The notes under the pieces: generated by a model
What the model was told of the DNA's origin: nothing
Databases searched by the model: none
The model's input: only the letters and a program-made list of their open reading frames with translations
Made by a program: the position numbers and the translations under genes
Shown: positions 33,999 to 42,058 of the stretch, piece after piece
How positions within the stretch are numbered: position 1 is the first letter of the stretch
Layout: every line of letters begins with the position of its first letter
Assembly (NCBI RefSeq): GCF_045055655.1
Contig: NZ_JBANFI010000006.1
Span: 62,001 to 126,000, forward strand
Source: Marinospirillum alkalitolerans
GTDB lineage: Bacteria > Pseudomonadota > Gammaproteobacteria > Pseudomonadales > Halomonadaceae
Direction: 5' to 3'
DNA: 64,000 bases

Positions 33999-35618
33999 AT
34001 GCCTAGATTACTGTTACTCAGTGGGGGCATCTTGCTGCTTGCGCTCGGTATCTTGCTGCTTGCGGAAGGAGGATGGCGGTTGGTGGGTCTGGTGCTGGCG
34101 CTGGGTGCGTTTATACTCAGTCATCATGTGCGGCCTCCATCCGCTCCGGTCCAGGATCAGTACACGTCTATTTTGAATGCGAATGCAAGCCAGCTTGAGT
34201 CTTTGCGTCCTGCAAAGCATGCCCCCCTGGCCCTGCAAGACTATTGGGCGCTGAAAACAATGGCGGTGCGCTTGTCGGAACGTGCCAGTGTGACGGCGAT
34301 TTCAACGGCTGAAGTTTCCTATCATGCCGATGAGCTGGATCAGGGGTTTCGCCAGCAGGGGCAAGCCGCCTCACGCGTCAATCAGGCCGCCAGTTCGATT
34401 GCAGTGGCTATTGAGCAGGTTTCTCAGCATGCCACCCATGTTGCTGATAAAGCAGCTGAGGCGAGAGCAGAAAGCCAGATCAGCCGTCAGGCCTTGCAGC
34501 ATCTTCAAACCGAAATGCATGAGTTGGCCGGTGGTTCCCAACAGGCGCTGACATTAATTGCTGTTTTGGATGAAAAAAGTCGCAGTATCCAGCAGGTCAC
34601 GCAAGTCATAGAAGGCATTGCTGAACAAACCAATTTGCTCGCGTTGAATGCGGCAATCGAGGCAGCACGCGCAGGCGAGCAAGGCCGTGGTTTTGCGGTT
34701 GTGGCCGATGAGGTGCGCAATCTGGCCGCGCGTACGGCCGACTCGACGCGCCAAGTGGAGCAGATGATCGATGAAATCCAGCAGAGCACAACCGAAGTCG
34801 TGGCGCAGATTGGGAGTTTGATGGAGCGAGTGACTCAAGGTGTGGGCGCGGTGGATGGTGTTGGGCAGCGCCTTGAGGTGATGGGTGAGCAGTTTGATGA
34901 AGTAGAACAGCAGATTCAGCAGATTGCTGTGGCGGTGAATTCCAGCCACCAGCATATGCAGCAGGTCAGTGAGGATTTGGTTGGCTTGGATCAGCAGGCG
35001 GTCGATGGGCAGGCCTCGATGCATCAGTTAGCGCAGTTGGCTCAGCAGCTTATGCTGGCTGCTGAGCAGATGAATGGCGAGCTGGCGATGCAGAAAATTG
35101 ACTCAGCACATCAGCAGGCCTATACCCTGGCGCGTCAAGCTGCCGATCAGATCGCCGCTCTTTTTGAACAGGCCATCCAAAAAGGCGAGTTGAGTCGACA
35201 GGATTTCTTTGAGCCGCATTACCAACCGATTGCCGGAACTCAGCCGCAAAAGTACACCACTCCCTTTGATGCCTTTACCGATCGTCATCTGCCGCAGATT
35301 CAAGAACCCTTGCGTCAGGCCTTTCCATCTGGCTTTTACTATGCCATCGTTTTTGATCGCCGTGGTTATGTGCCAACGCATAATCAAGAATATGCCCATC
35401 CGCCAACAGGCGATCAGCAGGTGGATCTGATTAAGAGTCGGAGCAAGCGTATCTTTACTGATGCAACAGGTCAGCGTGGTGCCAAAAACACCTTGCCTTT
35501 ATTGGTGCAGACCTACAAGCGTGATACAGGTGAAGTGATACATGATCTTTCTGTACCCATCTATTTGCAGGGGCAGCATTGGGGTGGTTTTCGTGTTGGT
35601 TATCGCACTGGGCGTTAG
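33999..35618 (+). CDS. Methyl-accepting chemotaxis protein with C-terminal sensor-like domain
   Basis: 539-aa chemoreceptor with unusual order. Two close N-terminal helices (3-22 and 27-42) leave almost no periplasmic part. The coiled-coil signalling domain follows (about 95-395), with the tip EQTNLLALNAAIEAARAGE at 209-227. The last 140 residues (400-539) form a separate alpha/beta region (FEPHYQPIAGT, YYAIVFDRRGYVPTHN, IYLQGQHWGGFRVGYR), resembling a Cache/PAS-like sensor placed after the signalling domain and in the cytoplasm. This suggests an intracellular signal. No HAMP domain is obvious. GAGGAATAAAGC precedes the ATG. Confidence 0.92.
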   Translation: MPRLLLLSGGILLLALGILLLAEGGWRLVGLVLALGAFILSHHVRPPSAPVQDQYTSILNANASQLESLRPAKHAPLALQDYWALKTMAVRLSERASVTAISTAEVSYHADELDQGFRQQGQAASRVNQAASSIAVAIEQVSQHATHVADKAAEARAESQISRQALQHLQTEMHELAGGSQQALTLIAVLDEKSRSIQQVTQVIEGIAEQTNLLALNAAIEAARAGEQGRGFAVVADEVRNLAARTADSTRQVEQMIDEIQQSTTEVVAQIGSLMERVTQGVGAVDGVGQRLEVMGEQFDEVEQQIQQIAVAVNSSHQHMQQVSEDLVGLDQQAVDGQASMHQLAQLAQQLMLAAEQMNGELAMQKIDSAHQQAYTLARQAADQIAALFEQAIQKGELSRQDFFEPHYQPIAGTQPQKYTTPFDAFTDRHLPQIQEPLRQAFPSGFYYAIVFDRRGYVPTHNQEYAHPPTGDQQVDLIKSRSKRIFTDATGQRGAKNTLPLLVQTYKRDTGEVIHDLSVPIYLQGQHWGGFRVGYRTGR

Positions 35619-35646
35619 ACAATAAAAAGAAGGCGTGAGGAGAGAA

Positions 35647-35679
35647 GCCAATCTGCCCCTTGAAAAGAAGCAGATTGGC
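35647..35679. terminator. Hairpin between convergent chemoreceptor and gdhA
   Basis: GCCAATCTGC and GCAGATTGGC form a perfect 10-bp stem with a 13-base loop. No T-run follows on either strand, so it may be an mRNA 3'-end hairpin rather than an intrinsic terminator. Confidence 0.45.
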
Positions 35680-35689
35680 AAGGGCGGCG

Positions 35690-37042
35690 TTACACTGCGC
35701 CCTGTTCAATCATGGCATCGGCCACTTTACGGAAACCGGCAATATTCGCGCCCAGTACAAAGTTGGTCGGGTCGTTGAACTCAGCAGCTGTATTGGCACT
35801 TTGCTCATAAATACCGCGCATAATGCCTTGTAGGCGCTGATCAACCTGATCAAAACTCCACATCGACATGCTGGCATTTTGCGCCATTTCCAACTGACTG
35901 GTGGCCACGCCGCCAGCATTGGCTGCCTTGCCTGGACCGTAGGCGATTTTAGCGGCCAAGAAGAGATCCACCGCATCCGCTGTTGAAGGCATGTTGGCCC
36001 CTTCGCTGACACAGATGACACCATTGGCGAGCAGGGCTTTGGCATCCGCCGCAGTCAGCTCATTTTGTGTTGCTGATGGGAAGGCCGCCTGAGCAGGGAA
36101 GCGCCATACGGCATGGCCATCTTTGGGATAGTCTTTCACAGCAATATACTGCGCAGAAGGATGGACCTTGAGGTAGTCTTCTAAAGAGGTGCGGCGGACT
36201 TCTTTCAGGTCTTTCAGCAGCTCAAGATCGATGCCTTCGGCATGATAGATGGTGCCTTGAGAGTCAGAGCAGGTGACGGGTAGCGCACCAAGCTGATAGA
36301 GTTTCTCGATCGTGTAGATGGCCACATTGCCTGCGCCAGAGACGAGACAGGTTTTACCATCAAGGCTGTCGCTGCGACCACCGAGCATGTTTTCTGCAAA
36401 GTACACCGCGCCATAACCCGTGGCTTCTTTGCGTACCAGTGAGCCACCCCAATTCAGCCCCTTGCCTGTCAACACACCTTCATAAGAGCCAGTCAGACGC
36501 TTGTATTGTCCGTACAAATAGCCGATTTCACGAGCGCCAACACCGATATCGCCAGCAGGGACATCAATTGTCGCGCCGATATGACGATAGAGTTCAGTCA
36601 TAAAGGATTGGCAAAAACGCATGATTTCAGCATCAGAGCGGCCTTTGGGATTGAAATCTGAGCCGCCCTTGCCACCACCAATCGGTAGGCCAGTCAGGGC
36701 GTTCTTGAAAATCTGCTCAAAGCCCAGAAACTTGATGATGCCGGCATTCACGCTTGGGTGAAAGCGTAGGCCACCCTTGTAGGGGCCAAGTGCAGAATTG
36801 AACTGAATGCGATAGCCCTTGTTGACCTGGATCTTGCCTTGATCGTCGAGCCAGGTGACCCGAAACAAGATCTGTCTTTCTGGCTCGATGATGCGCTCAA
36901 TAATGCTGGCTTCGCGGTAACGTGGATTGCGATCAAGAAGTGGGCGAATCGATTCGAGGACTTCTTCAGCAGCTTGGTAGAATTCAGTCTGAGCTGGGCT
37001 GCTTTTCTGAAGACGAGCGATCGTGTCATGAACGTAGGGCAT
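35690..37042 (-). CDS. gdhA: NADP-specific glutamate dehydrogenase
   Basis: Makes glutamate from 2-oxoglutarate and ammonia, 450 aa (E. coli 447). Signature blocks are GYRIQFNSALGPYKGGLRFHP, the catalytic region GLPIGGGKGGSDF at 118-130, the nucleotide-fold LVSGAGNVAIYT, and EGANMPST. The ATG at 37042 has AAGGAAAC upstream; the longer frame to 37177 has no family similarity. Divergent from nothing nearby; hisC lies upstream on the same strand with a terminator between. Confidence 0.96.
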   Translation of the reverse strand: MPYVHDTIARLQKSSPAQTEFYQAAEEVLESIRPLLDRNPRYREASIIERIIEPERQILFRVTWLDDQGKIQVNKGYRIQFNSALGPYKGGLRFHPSVNAGIIKFLGFEQIFKNALTGLPIGGGKGGSDFNPKGRSDAEIMRFCQSFMTELYRHIGATIDVPAGDIGVGAREIGYLYGQYKRLTGSYEGVLTGKGLNWGGSLVRKEATGYGAVYFAENMLGGRSDSLDGKTCLVSGAGNVAIYTIEKLYQLGALPVTCSDSQGTIYHAEGIDLELLKDLKEVRRTSLEDYLKVHPSAQYIAVKDYPKDGHAVWRFPAQAAFPSATQNELTAADAKALLANGVICVSEGANMPSTADAVDLFLAAKIAYGPGKAANAGGVATSQLEMAQNASMSMWSFDQVDQRLQGIMRGIYEQSANTAAEFNDPTNFVLGANIAGFRKVADAMIEQGAV

Positions 37043-37192
37043 GGAGTTTCCTTGGTTGATGATCAAATAAAAAGAAGAAGAGATGTTCTTTTTACAGGCA
37101 GTGAGCTTGCACAGTGGCCGAGTTCTGCTGCTCGTGAGCGCCTTTCTGGCAAGTGGCCTCACTGCGAAGTGGATCAAGGTTGTTGTGGCAGG

Positions 37193-37226
37193 CCAAAAAA
37201 AAGGCCCCTGAAAAAAGGTGCCTTAA
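37193..37226 (-). terminator. Terminator after hisC
   Basis: On the minus strand AAGGCACC and GGGGCCTT pair around TTTTTTCA and are followed by TTTTTTTT. One mismatch lies in the stem. Confidence 0.75.
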
Positions 37227-37283
37227 TATAGCGCAAGCTTATGCTATGCGTCTAGGGTATGCTCCATGCTGGTGCGGCATGAC

Positions 37284-38354
37284 CTAGCGGTCAGTCGTCA
37301 CTAAATGCGCCAATGTTTTAATAAGTTTTTGATTTTGCTCTTCATTTCCTAGGGTGATGCGCAAGAATTGATCGATTTTGGGGTGTTTGAAATGGCGCAC
37401 TAAGATCGCATTTTGGCGCAGTTGGTCTGCTAGATCTGCTGCACTATGGTGCGGATGGCGCGCAAATACAAAGTTGGCTTTGGAAGGCAGCACCTCAAAA
37501 CCCAGTGCAGTGAGGTCTTGGCTCAGCTGCTCACGACTGGCGATGATCTTCTGGTTTAAAGCCTGATAATAGGGCAGGTCCTCCAATGCAGCCTGGGCAC
37601 CGACCAGCGCGAGGCGATCCAGTGGATAGGAGTTAAAGCTGTCTTTGACGCGGTTCAGCGCCTCGATCAAATCAGGATGCCCCAAGGCAAAACCGACTCG
37701 CAGACCGGCCAAAGCCCAGGATTTTGAGAAGGTTTGAGTCACCAGTAGGTTAGGGAAGCGCTGAATCAGCGACGCCGCCGATTCGGTGCCGAAATCAACA
37801 TAGGCTTCATCAACGATAACCACTGAATCCTGATTGTGCTCTAAAAGGCGGCTGATCTCGGCCAGTGAGACCGCGATCCCAGTGGGTGCATTGGGGTTAG
37901 GGAAAATAATGCCGCCGTTTGGTTGCTGATAATCTGTCAGGGGCAGGGTAAAATCAGTCCTGAGCGGCAGCATCTTGTAAGCCACTTGATATAGCTGGCA
38001 GTAGACGGGATAAAAGCTATAGGTGATTTCGGGGAAGAGCAGGGGTTCGGTGCGGCCCTGGAAAAAAGCCTGGAAGGCCAACGCTAAGACCTCGTCTGAA
38101 CCGTTGCCCACAAAAACCTCTTCGGCGCTGAGCCCCGCATACTGAGCCAGCGCCGCTTTTAACGCTGTGGCCTGAGGATCAGGGTAGAGGCGCAGCGTTT
38201 CATTGTTGGCGGCCTGTATGGCCTCCATGACCCGAGGCGAAGGTCCATAAGGGCTTTCGTTGGTGTTCAGTTTTATGAGATTGGGGATGCGTGGCTGTTC
38301 ACCGGGAATATAGGGTGACAGTTGATGAACCTGGGGGCTCCAGTAGCGACTCAT
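37284..38354 (-). CDS. hisC: Histidinol-phosphate aminotransferase
   Basis: PLP enzyme of histidine synthesis, 356 aa. Diagnostic blocks are IPNLIKLNTNESPYGPSP, VGNGSDEVLALAF, FPNPNAPTG, VDEAYVDF and the PLP lysine region TFSKSWALAGLRVGFA. It is not in a his operon here. HisC homologues can also act on phenylalanine or tyrosine, so the specificity is inferred. It is divergent from rsuA. Confidence 0.93.
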   Translation of the reverse strand: MSRYWSPQVHQLSPYIPGEQPRIPNLIKLNTNESPYGPSPRVMEAIQAANNETLRLYPDPQATALKAALAQYAGLSAEEVFVGNGSDEVLALAFQAFFQGRTEPLLFPEITYSFYPVYCQLYQVAYKMLPLRTDFTLPLTDYQQPNGGIIFPNPNAPTGIAVSLAEISRLLEHNQDSVVIVDEAYVDFGTESAASLIQRFPNLLVTQTFSKSWALAGLRVGFALGHPDLIEALNRVKDSFNSYPLDRLALVGAQAALEDLPYYQALNQKIIASREQLSQDLTALGFEVLPSKANFVFARHPHHSAADLADQLRQNAILVRHFKHPKIDQFLRITLGNEEQNQKLIKTLAHLVTTDR

Positions 38355-38402
38355 GGTATTCCTGCCTTATCAAAATCAAGATAAAAGAGAAGATTACACA
38401 CG

Positions 38403-39113
38403 ATGGGTCAGAAAACTCAACGCCTAGATAAATTTATTAGTCATACCACAGGTTTAACGCGAGGGCAGGTCAAGCAGCAGTTGGCGCAAGGTGAGGTGAC
38501 CGTCAATGGTGAGCCTGCTAAACAGGCGTCGATGGCTGTCTCTGCCGAAGATCGTGTGTGCTGGCAGGGCGAGCTGCTTGAAGAAGTGGGCTTACGTTAT
38601 CTGCTGCTCAATAAGCCGCTGGGTTATGAGTGTTCACGCAAAAGTAGCCATCATCCGCTGGTTTTTGACTTGCTCGATGTGCCTCAGCTGGATCGGATTC
38701 AACCCGTGGGGCGGCTTGATGTCGAGACCTCAGGACTCCTGTTGCTGACCGATGATGGTCAATGGGCGCACCGTTTGACTTCGCCGCGGCATAAAAAGAA
38801 AAAGGTTTATCTGGCTGAATTGGCTGAACCCTTATGTGCTGAGGCCGAAATCAAATTGGCCGAAGGCTTGTTATTGGAAGGTGAAGAAAAACCAACCCTG
38901 CCTGCTGAGTTAGAGCGCTTGAGTCCAACCAGGGTGAAGCTGGGCCTGACTGAAGGGCGCTATCATCAGGTGCGCCGTATGTTCGCTGCCTTGGGTAATC
39001 ATGTGGTGAGCTTGCATCGTGAATCCATCGGTGAGCTGCTACTGGATCCAGTGACCTGTCCTGAGGGGCAATGGCGACATTTGACAGCACAAGAGATACA
39101 GATCCTGACTTAA
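38403..39113 (+). CDS. rsuA: 16S rRNA pseudouridine(516) synthase
   Basis: RsuA-family pseudouridine synthase, 236 aa. An S4-like domain (RLDKFISHTTGLTRGQVKQQL) at the N-terminus precedes the catalytic domain with GRLDVETSGLLLLT; the catalytic aspartate is D106. The GRYHQVRRMFAALGNHV block is typical of RsuA/RluB/E/F. Length and the S4 domain fit RsuA, which modifies U516 of 16S rRNA. Confidence 0.92.
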   Translation: MGQKTQRLDKFISHTTGLTRGQVKQQLAQGEVTVNGEPAKQASMAVSAEDRVCWQGELLEEVGLRYLLLNKPLGYECSRKSSHHPLVFDLLDVPQLDRIQPVGRLDVETSGLLLLTDDGQWAHRLTSPRHKKKKVYLAELAEPLCAEAEIKLAEGLLLEGEEKPTLPAELERLSPTRVKLGLTEGRYHQVRRMFAALGNHVVSLHRESIGELLLDPVTCPEGQWRHLTAQEIQILT

Positions 39114-39274
39114 AAGCCAAGGTTTTTCAGTGGGCGCTGGTTATACTGAGTGAGAATGCCGGATGGATCATCGTGCGGGTATTCTCCTGGGTTGATTGGG
39201 TCGGTGTTGTACCTAAAAGGCAGCCTCAAGCGTCGGTCTTGACAGGTGCTATGAAGAAGAAAAAAGGATTAAAA

Positions 39275-39619
39275 ATGAAAAATCGTCTCCTTATTGAGCT
39301 AGATAACCTGCGTCGTGGTGTGAATCGCTCGATTATTAACCCCTTGGTGCCTGAGCTGTCGATGGAGTCCTTGACTCCCTTGCTGACGATGGTCGCGCAG
39401 GCGCGCGCTGAGTATGTACAGGCTGTGTTGCAGCTTGCGGATCAGCAACAGGGGCAGGCACCGAATATGGAACAGATTGGCGAATTGAAAAATAAACGTG
39501 TGGTTTTTGAAGAGCTGGTGAGTGCGGTGAATGCTTTAGAAACCGTGATTCAGCGTGAATATATGGATGTAAAAACCACGCGCAGTCCTGCAAAATCAAG
39601 GGCTGAAGACCCCCTCTAA
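39275..39619 (+). CDS. Hypothetical protein
   Basis: 114 aa, starting at the ATG at 39275 with AAGGA 7 bases upstream. The open frame extends to 39071 inside rsuA, but the early part is unlikely to be translated. Predicted mostly helical, soluble and polar (LLTMVAQARAEYVQAVLQLAD, then FEELVSAVNALETVIQ), with no signal or membrane segment. I do not recognise a family. It lies between rsuA and the fatty-acid cluster. Confidence 0.72.
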   Translation: MKNRLLIELDNLRRGVNRSIINPLVPELSMESLTPLLTMVAQARAEYVQAVLQLADQQQGQAPNMEQIGELKNKRVVFEELVSAVNALETVIQREYMDVKTTRSPAKSRAEDPL

Positions 39620-39694
39620 GGATTGGTTTTCAAACTGGTGTTTGAGTTTTACTGTGCTTTTTCTCAGTAAAAGCATGGTCTTCTGTCGCCGCTA

Positions 39695-39703
39695 TGCTAG
39701 AAT
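39695..39703 (+). promoter_or_regulatory. Extended -10 promoter for fabD
   Basis: TGCTAGAAT is an extended -10 (TGn plus TAGAAT) 45 bases before fabD. No -35 consensus is visible, as is common for this type. Confidence 0.5.
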
Positions 39704-39747
39704 GCGCGCCCATAAAAACCCGCTAAAGAAAGACAACAAGGTGATTT

Positions 39748-40698
39748 ATGGCTTCTAACCTAGCCTTTGTTTTCCCAGGGCAAGGCTCCCAGCAGTTGGG
39801 GATGCTTGCTGAACTGGCCGAGCGCTATGCCGTAGTGCGAGCGACCTTTGAAGAAGCTTCTGCGGTTTTGGGCTATGATCTGTGGCAGCTTGTCCAGGAA
39901 GGCCCAGTCGAGCAGCTCAATCAAACCGATCAAACCCAGCCTGCCCTATTGGCCGCCAGTGTTGCCATCTGGCGTGTCTGGAAGGAGCTTGAGGGAGCGC
40001 CTCCTGCTTGGTTGGCGGGTCATAGTTTAGGCGAGTATTCTGCATTGGTCTGCAGTGGTGCCCTTGATTTTGCTGATGGTTTGCGTCTGGTGCGTAAGCG
40101 CGGTGAGTTGATGCAGGCTGCGGTTCCGGCTGGTGAAGGCGCGATGGCCGCGATTCTCGGACTCGGAGCCGAAGAAGTCGAGCAGGCTTGTACAAGTGCA
40201 GCGCAGGGCGAGGTGGTTCAGCCTGTTAATTACAATGCGCCAGGTCAGATCGTGATTGCGGGCAGTACAGCTGCAGTCGAGCGTGCGATCGCTGCTTGCC
40301 AAGCCGCAGGTGCGCGTAAAGCCATGCCCTTGCCCGTGAGTGTGCCTTCGCATTGTGAGCTGATGCGTCCAGCCGCCGAAGAGCTGGCAGCAGAGTTGGC
40401 GCGTATCCAGCTCAATAAGCCGCGTGTTCCCGTAGTGCAAAATGTCCATGCTCAGCCTGAGTCTGATGTGAACGTGATTCGTGCGCATCTGGTTGAGCAG
40501 CTCTTCCGTCCAGTACGCTGGATAGAATGCGTTGAGTATATGGCAGCACAGGGCGTGGATACCTATGTTGAGTGTGGCCCAGGCAAGGTATTGATTGGCT
40601 TGAATAAGCGCATTGTTAAGAATGCAAAATCCTTGGCGGTCAATGATCCTGATTCGGTGATGTCCGCTCTTGACTTGTTTCGTGTAGAAGCTGAATAG
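39748..40698 (+). CDS. fabD: Malonyl-CoA:ACP transacylase
   Basis: Loads malonyl groups onto acyl carrier protein, 316 aa (E. coli 309). The nucleophile is S93 in GHSLGEYSA, with the conserved FPGQGSQ at residues 9-15, the QPALLAAS glutamine, the VSVPSHCELM histidine and GPGKVL near the C-terminus. It opens the cluster fabD-fabG-acpP-fabF-pabC-mltG-tmk-holB-pilZ-tatD and is 9 bases from fabG. Confidence 0.97.
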   Translation: MASNLAFVFPGQGSQQLGMLAELAERYAVVRATFEEASAVLGYDLWQLVQEGPVEQLNQTDQTQPALLAASVAIWRVWKELEGAPPAWLAGHSLGEYSALVCSGALDFADGLRLVRKRGELMQAAVPAGEGAMAAILGLGAEEVEQACTSAAQGEVVQPVNYNAPGQIVIAGSTAAVERAIAACQAAGARKAMPLPVSVPSHCELMRPAAEELAAELARIQLNKPRVPVVQNVHAQPESDVNVIRAHLVEQLFRPVRWIECVEYMAAQGVDTYVECGPGKVLIGLNKRIVKNAKSLAVNDPDSVMSALDLFRVEAE

Positions 40699-40707
40699 GA
40701 CGCGATA

Positions 40708-41472
40708 ATGACTTCTTCATTTATGCAGCAGAATCTCGAAGGGCGCGTTGCGCTGGTGACGGGGGCGAGTCGTGGTATTGGTCGTGCTATTGCACTGCAA
40801 TTGGCCGCATTGGGTGCGACGGTCATTGGCACGGCAACCAGTGCTTCTGGCGCACAGGCGATCAGCGAAGCCTTTCAGCAGGCTGGAATTCAAGGCGAGG
40901 GCTGGGTGCTGAATGTCACTGATGCTGACTCAATCGATCAGTTAATAAAGGCAGTGACAGAAAAATATGCCGCACCGCAAATTCTGGTCAATAATGCCGG
41001 TATCACACAAGATAACTTGATGTTGCGTATGAAAGAGACAGAATGGGATGAGGTGATGGACACCAATCTCAAGTCTGTATTTCGTATGACCAAGGCCTGC
41101 TTGAAAGGCATGACCAAGGCGCGCTGGGGGCGAATTATCAATATTAGCTCTGTGGTGGCGACGATGGGCAATGCAGGTCAAGCCAACTATGCGGCAGCCA
41201 AGGCCGGGATGGAGGGCATGACACGCTCTTTGGCCCGTGAGTTAGGCGCGCGCAATATTACTGTCAATGCTGTTGCTCCTGGTTTTATTGCAACAGATAT
41301 GACTGAGGTGTTGCCAGAAGAGCAAAAAGCTTTCCTGGCGCAACAAATCCCGCTTTCACGTCTTGGGCAACCAGAGGAAATTGCGGCTGCGGTCGGCTTT
41401 TTAGCCAGTCCTCAGGCGGCCTATATTACTGGTGAAACCCTGCATGTGAATGGCGGTATGAATATGCGTTAA
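40708..41472 (+). CDS. fabG: 3-oxoacyl-ACP reductase
   Basis: NADPH-dependent short-chain dehydrogenase of fatty-acid elongation, 254 aa. The cofactor motif TGASRGIG lies at 18-25, NNAG at 95-98, and the catalytic set S148, Y161, K165 (ANYAAAKAG). The family block APGFIATDMTE near residue 190 is intact. Preceded by AGGACG. Together with FabD, ACP and FabF it forms the elongation cycle encoded here. Confidence 0.97.
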   Translation: MTSSFMQQNLEGRVALVTGASRGIGRAIALQLAALGATVIGTATSASGAQAISEAFQQAGIQGEGWVLNVTDADSIDQLIKAVTEKYAAPQILVNNAGITQDNLMLRMKETEWDEVMDTNLKSVFRMTKACLKGMTKARWGRIINISSVVATMGNAGQANYAAAKAGMEGMTRSLARELGARNITVNAVAPGFIATDMTEVLPEEQKAFLAQQIPLSRLGQPEEIAAAVGFLASPQAAYITGETLHVNGGMNMR

Positions 41473-41516
41473 GAGTGTTTCTTCGAGGCTGAGCCGCAGG
41501 TGATTTTTAAGTCAGT

Positions 41517-41534
41517 GATTTAACAAGTTAAATC
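41517..41534. promoter_or_regulatory. Perfect palindrome upstream of acpP (operator-like)
   Basis: GATTTAAC-AA-GTTAAATC is a perfect 8+2+8 inverted repeat, with no T-run, lying about 20-40 bases upstream of the candidate acpP -35/-10 elements and 109 bases before the ATG. It is shaped like a dimer-binding operator. It does not match the FabR or FadR consensus as I remember them. Confidence 0.45.
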
Positions 41535-41553
41535 AGTGGTTTGAATTTTTACC

Positions 41554-41580
41554 TTGCATCGCTGAGTCTCGGTTTATAAA
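41554..41580 (+). promoter_or_regulatory. Candidate promoter for acpP
   Basis: TTGCAT and TATAAA separated by 15 bases, 63 bases before the acpP start. acpP commonly has its own strong promoter. The short spacer lowers confidence. Confidence 0.45.
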
Positions 41581-41642
41581 CTAGCCTGCAAATCATCAAG
41601 TGCACTGCACGGCAAGAGTCTAATCAGGAGTAATAAAACGTT

Positions 41643-41876
41643 ATGAGTACCATCGAAGAGCGCGTAAAGAAGATTGTCGCCGAACAACTGGGTGTAAAAG
41701 AAGAGGAAATTCAGAACTCTTCCTCGTTCGTCGAGGATCTGGGCGCTGATTCTCTGGACACTGTTGAACTGGTCATGGCTCTGGAAGAAGAGTTTGAGAC
41801 AGAGATTCCTGACGAAGAAGCTGAAAAAATCACGACTGTACAAGAAGCGATTAACTACGTTAACGCTCACCAGTAA
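41643..41876 (+). CDS. acpP: Acyl carrier protein
   Basis: 77-aa acidic carrier (E. coli 77 with initiator). The phosphopantetheine site is S37 in LGADSLDTVELVMALEEEF, the classical DSL motif. The high Glu/Asp content and C-terminal TVQEAINYVNAHQ are typical. It carries growing acyl chains between FabD, FabG and FabF. It has its own promoter region upstream and a terminator downstream, so it can be expressed much more strongly than its neighbours. Confidence 0.98.
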   Translation: MSTIEERVKKIVAEQLGVKEEEIQNSSSFVEDLGADSLDTVELVMALEEEFETEIPDEEAEKITTVQEAINYVNAHQ

Positions 41877-41916
41877 GTTGTGAAGGGCTGGGTGTCTGGC
41901 CCAGCTCGCCGAGCAT

Positions 41917-41956
41917 TAAGCCGCTTCACCTCAAACAGGTGCAGCGGTTTTTTATT
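41917..41956 (+). terminator. Terminator after acpP
   Basis: CCGCTTCACCT and AGGTGCAGCGG pair with one mismatch and are followed by TTTTTTATT. It separates the abundant acpP mRNA from fabF. Confidence 0.8.
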
Positions 41957-41964
41957 GTTTAAGC

Positions 41965-41970
41965 TATAAT
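41965..41970 (+). promoter_or_regulatory. Candidate -10 box for fabF
   Basis: A perfect TATAAT directly after the acpP terminator and 89 bases before fabF. No -35 consensus is clear. Confidence 0.4.
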
Positions 41971-42058
41971 CGCGCCAATTTTTTGTGTCTGACTGTCTCG
42001 GTGCAGTGCAGTTAGATCGGATAAAAGGGTCGGCTCGACCTCAGTGTGGAGAAGAGGC

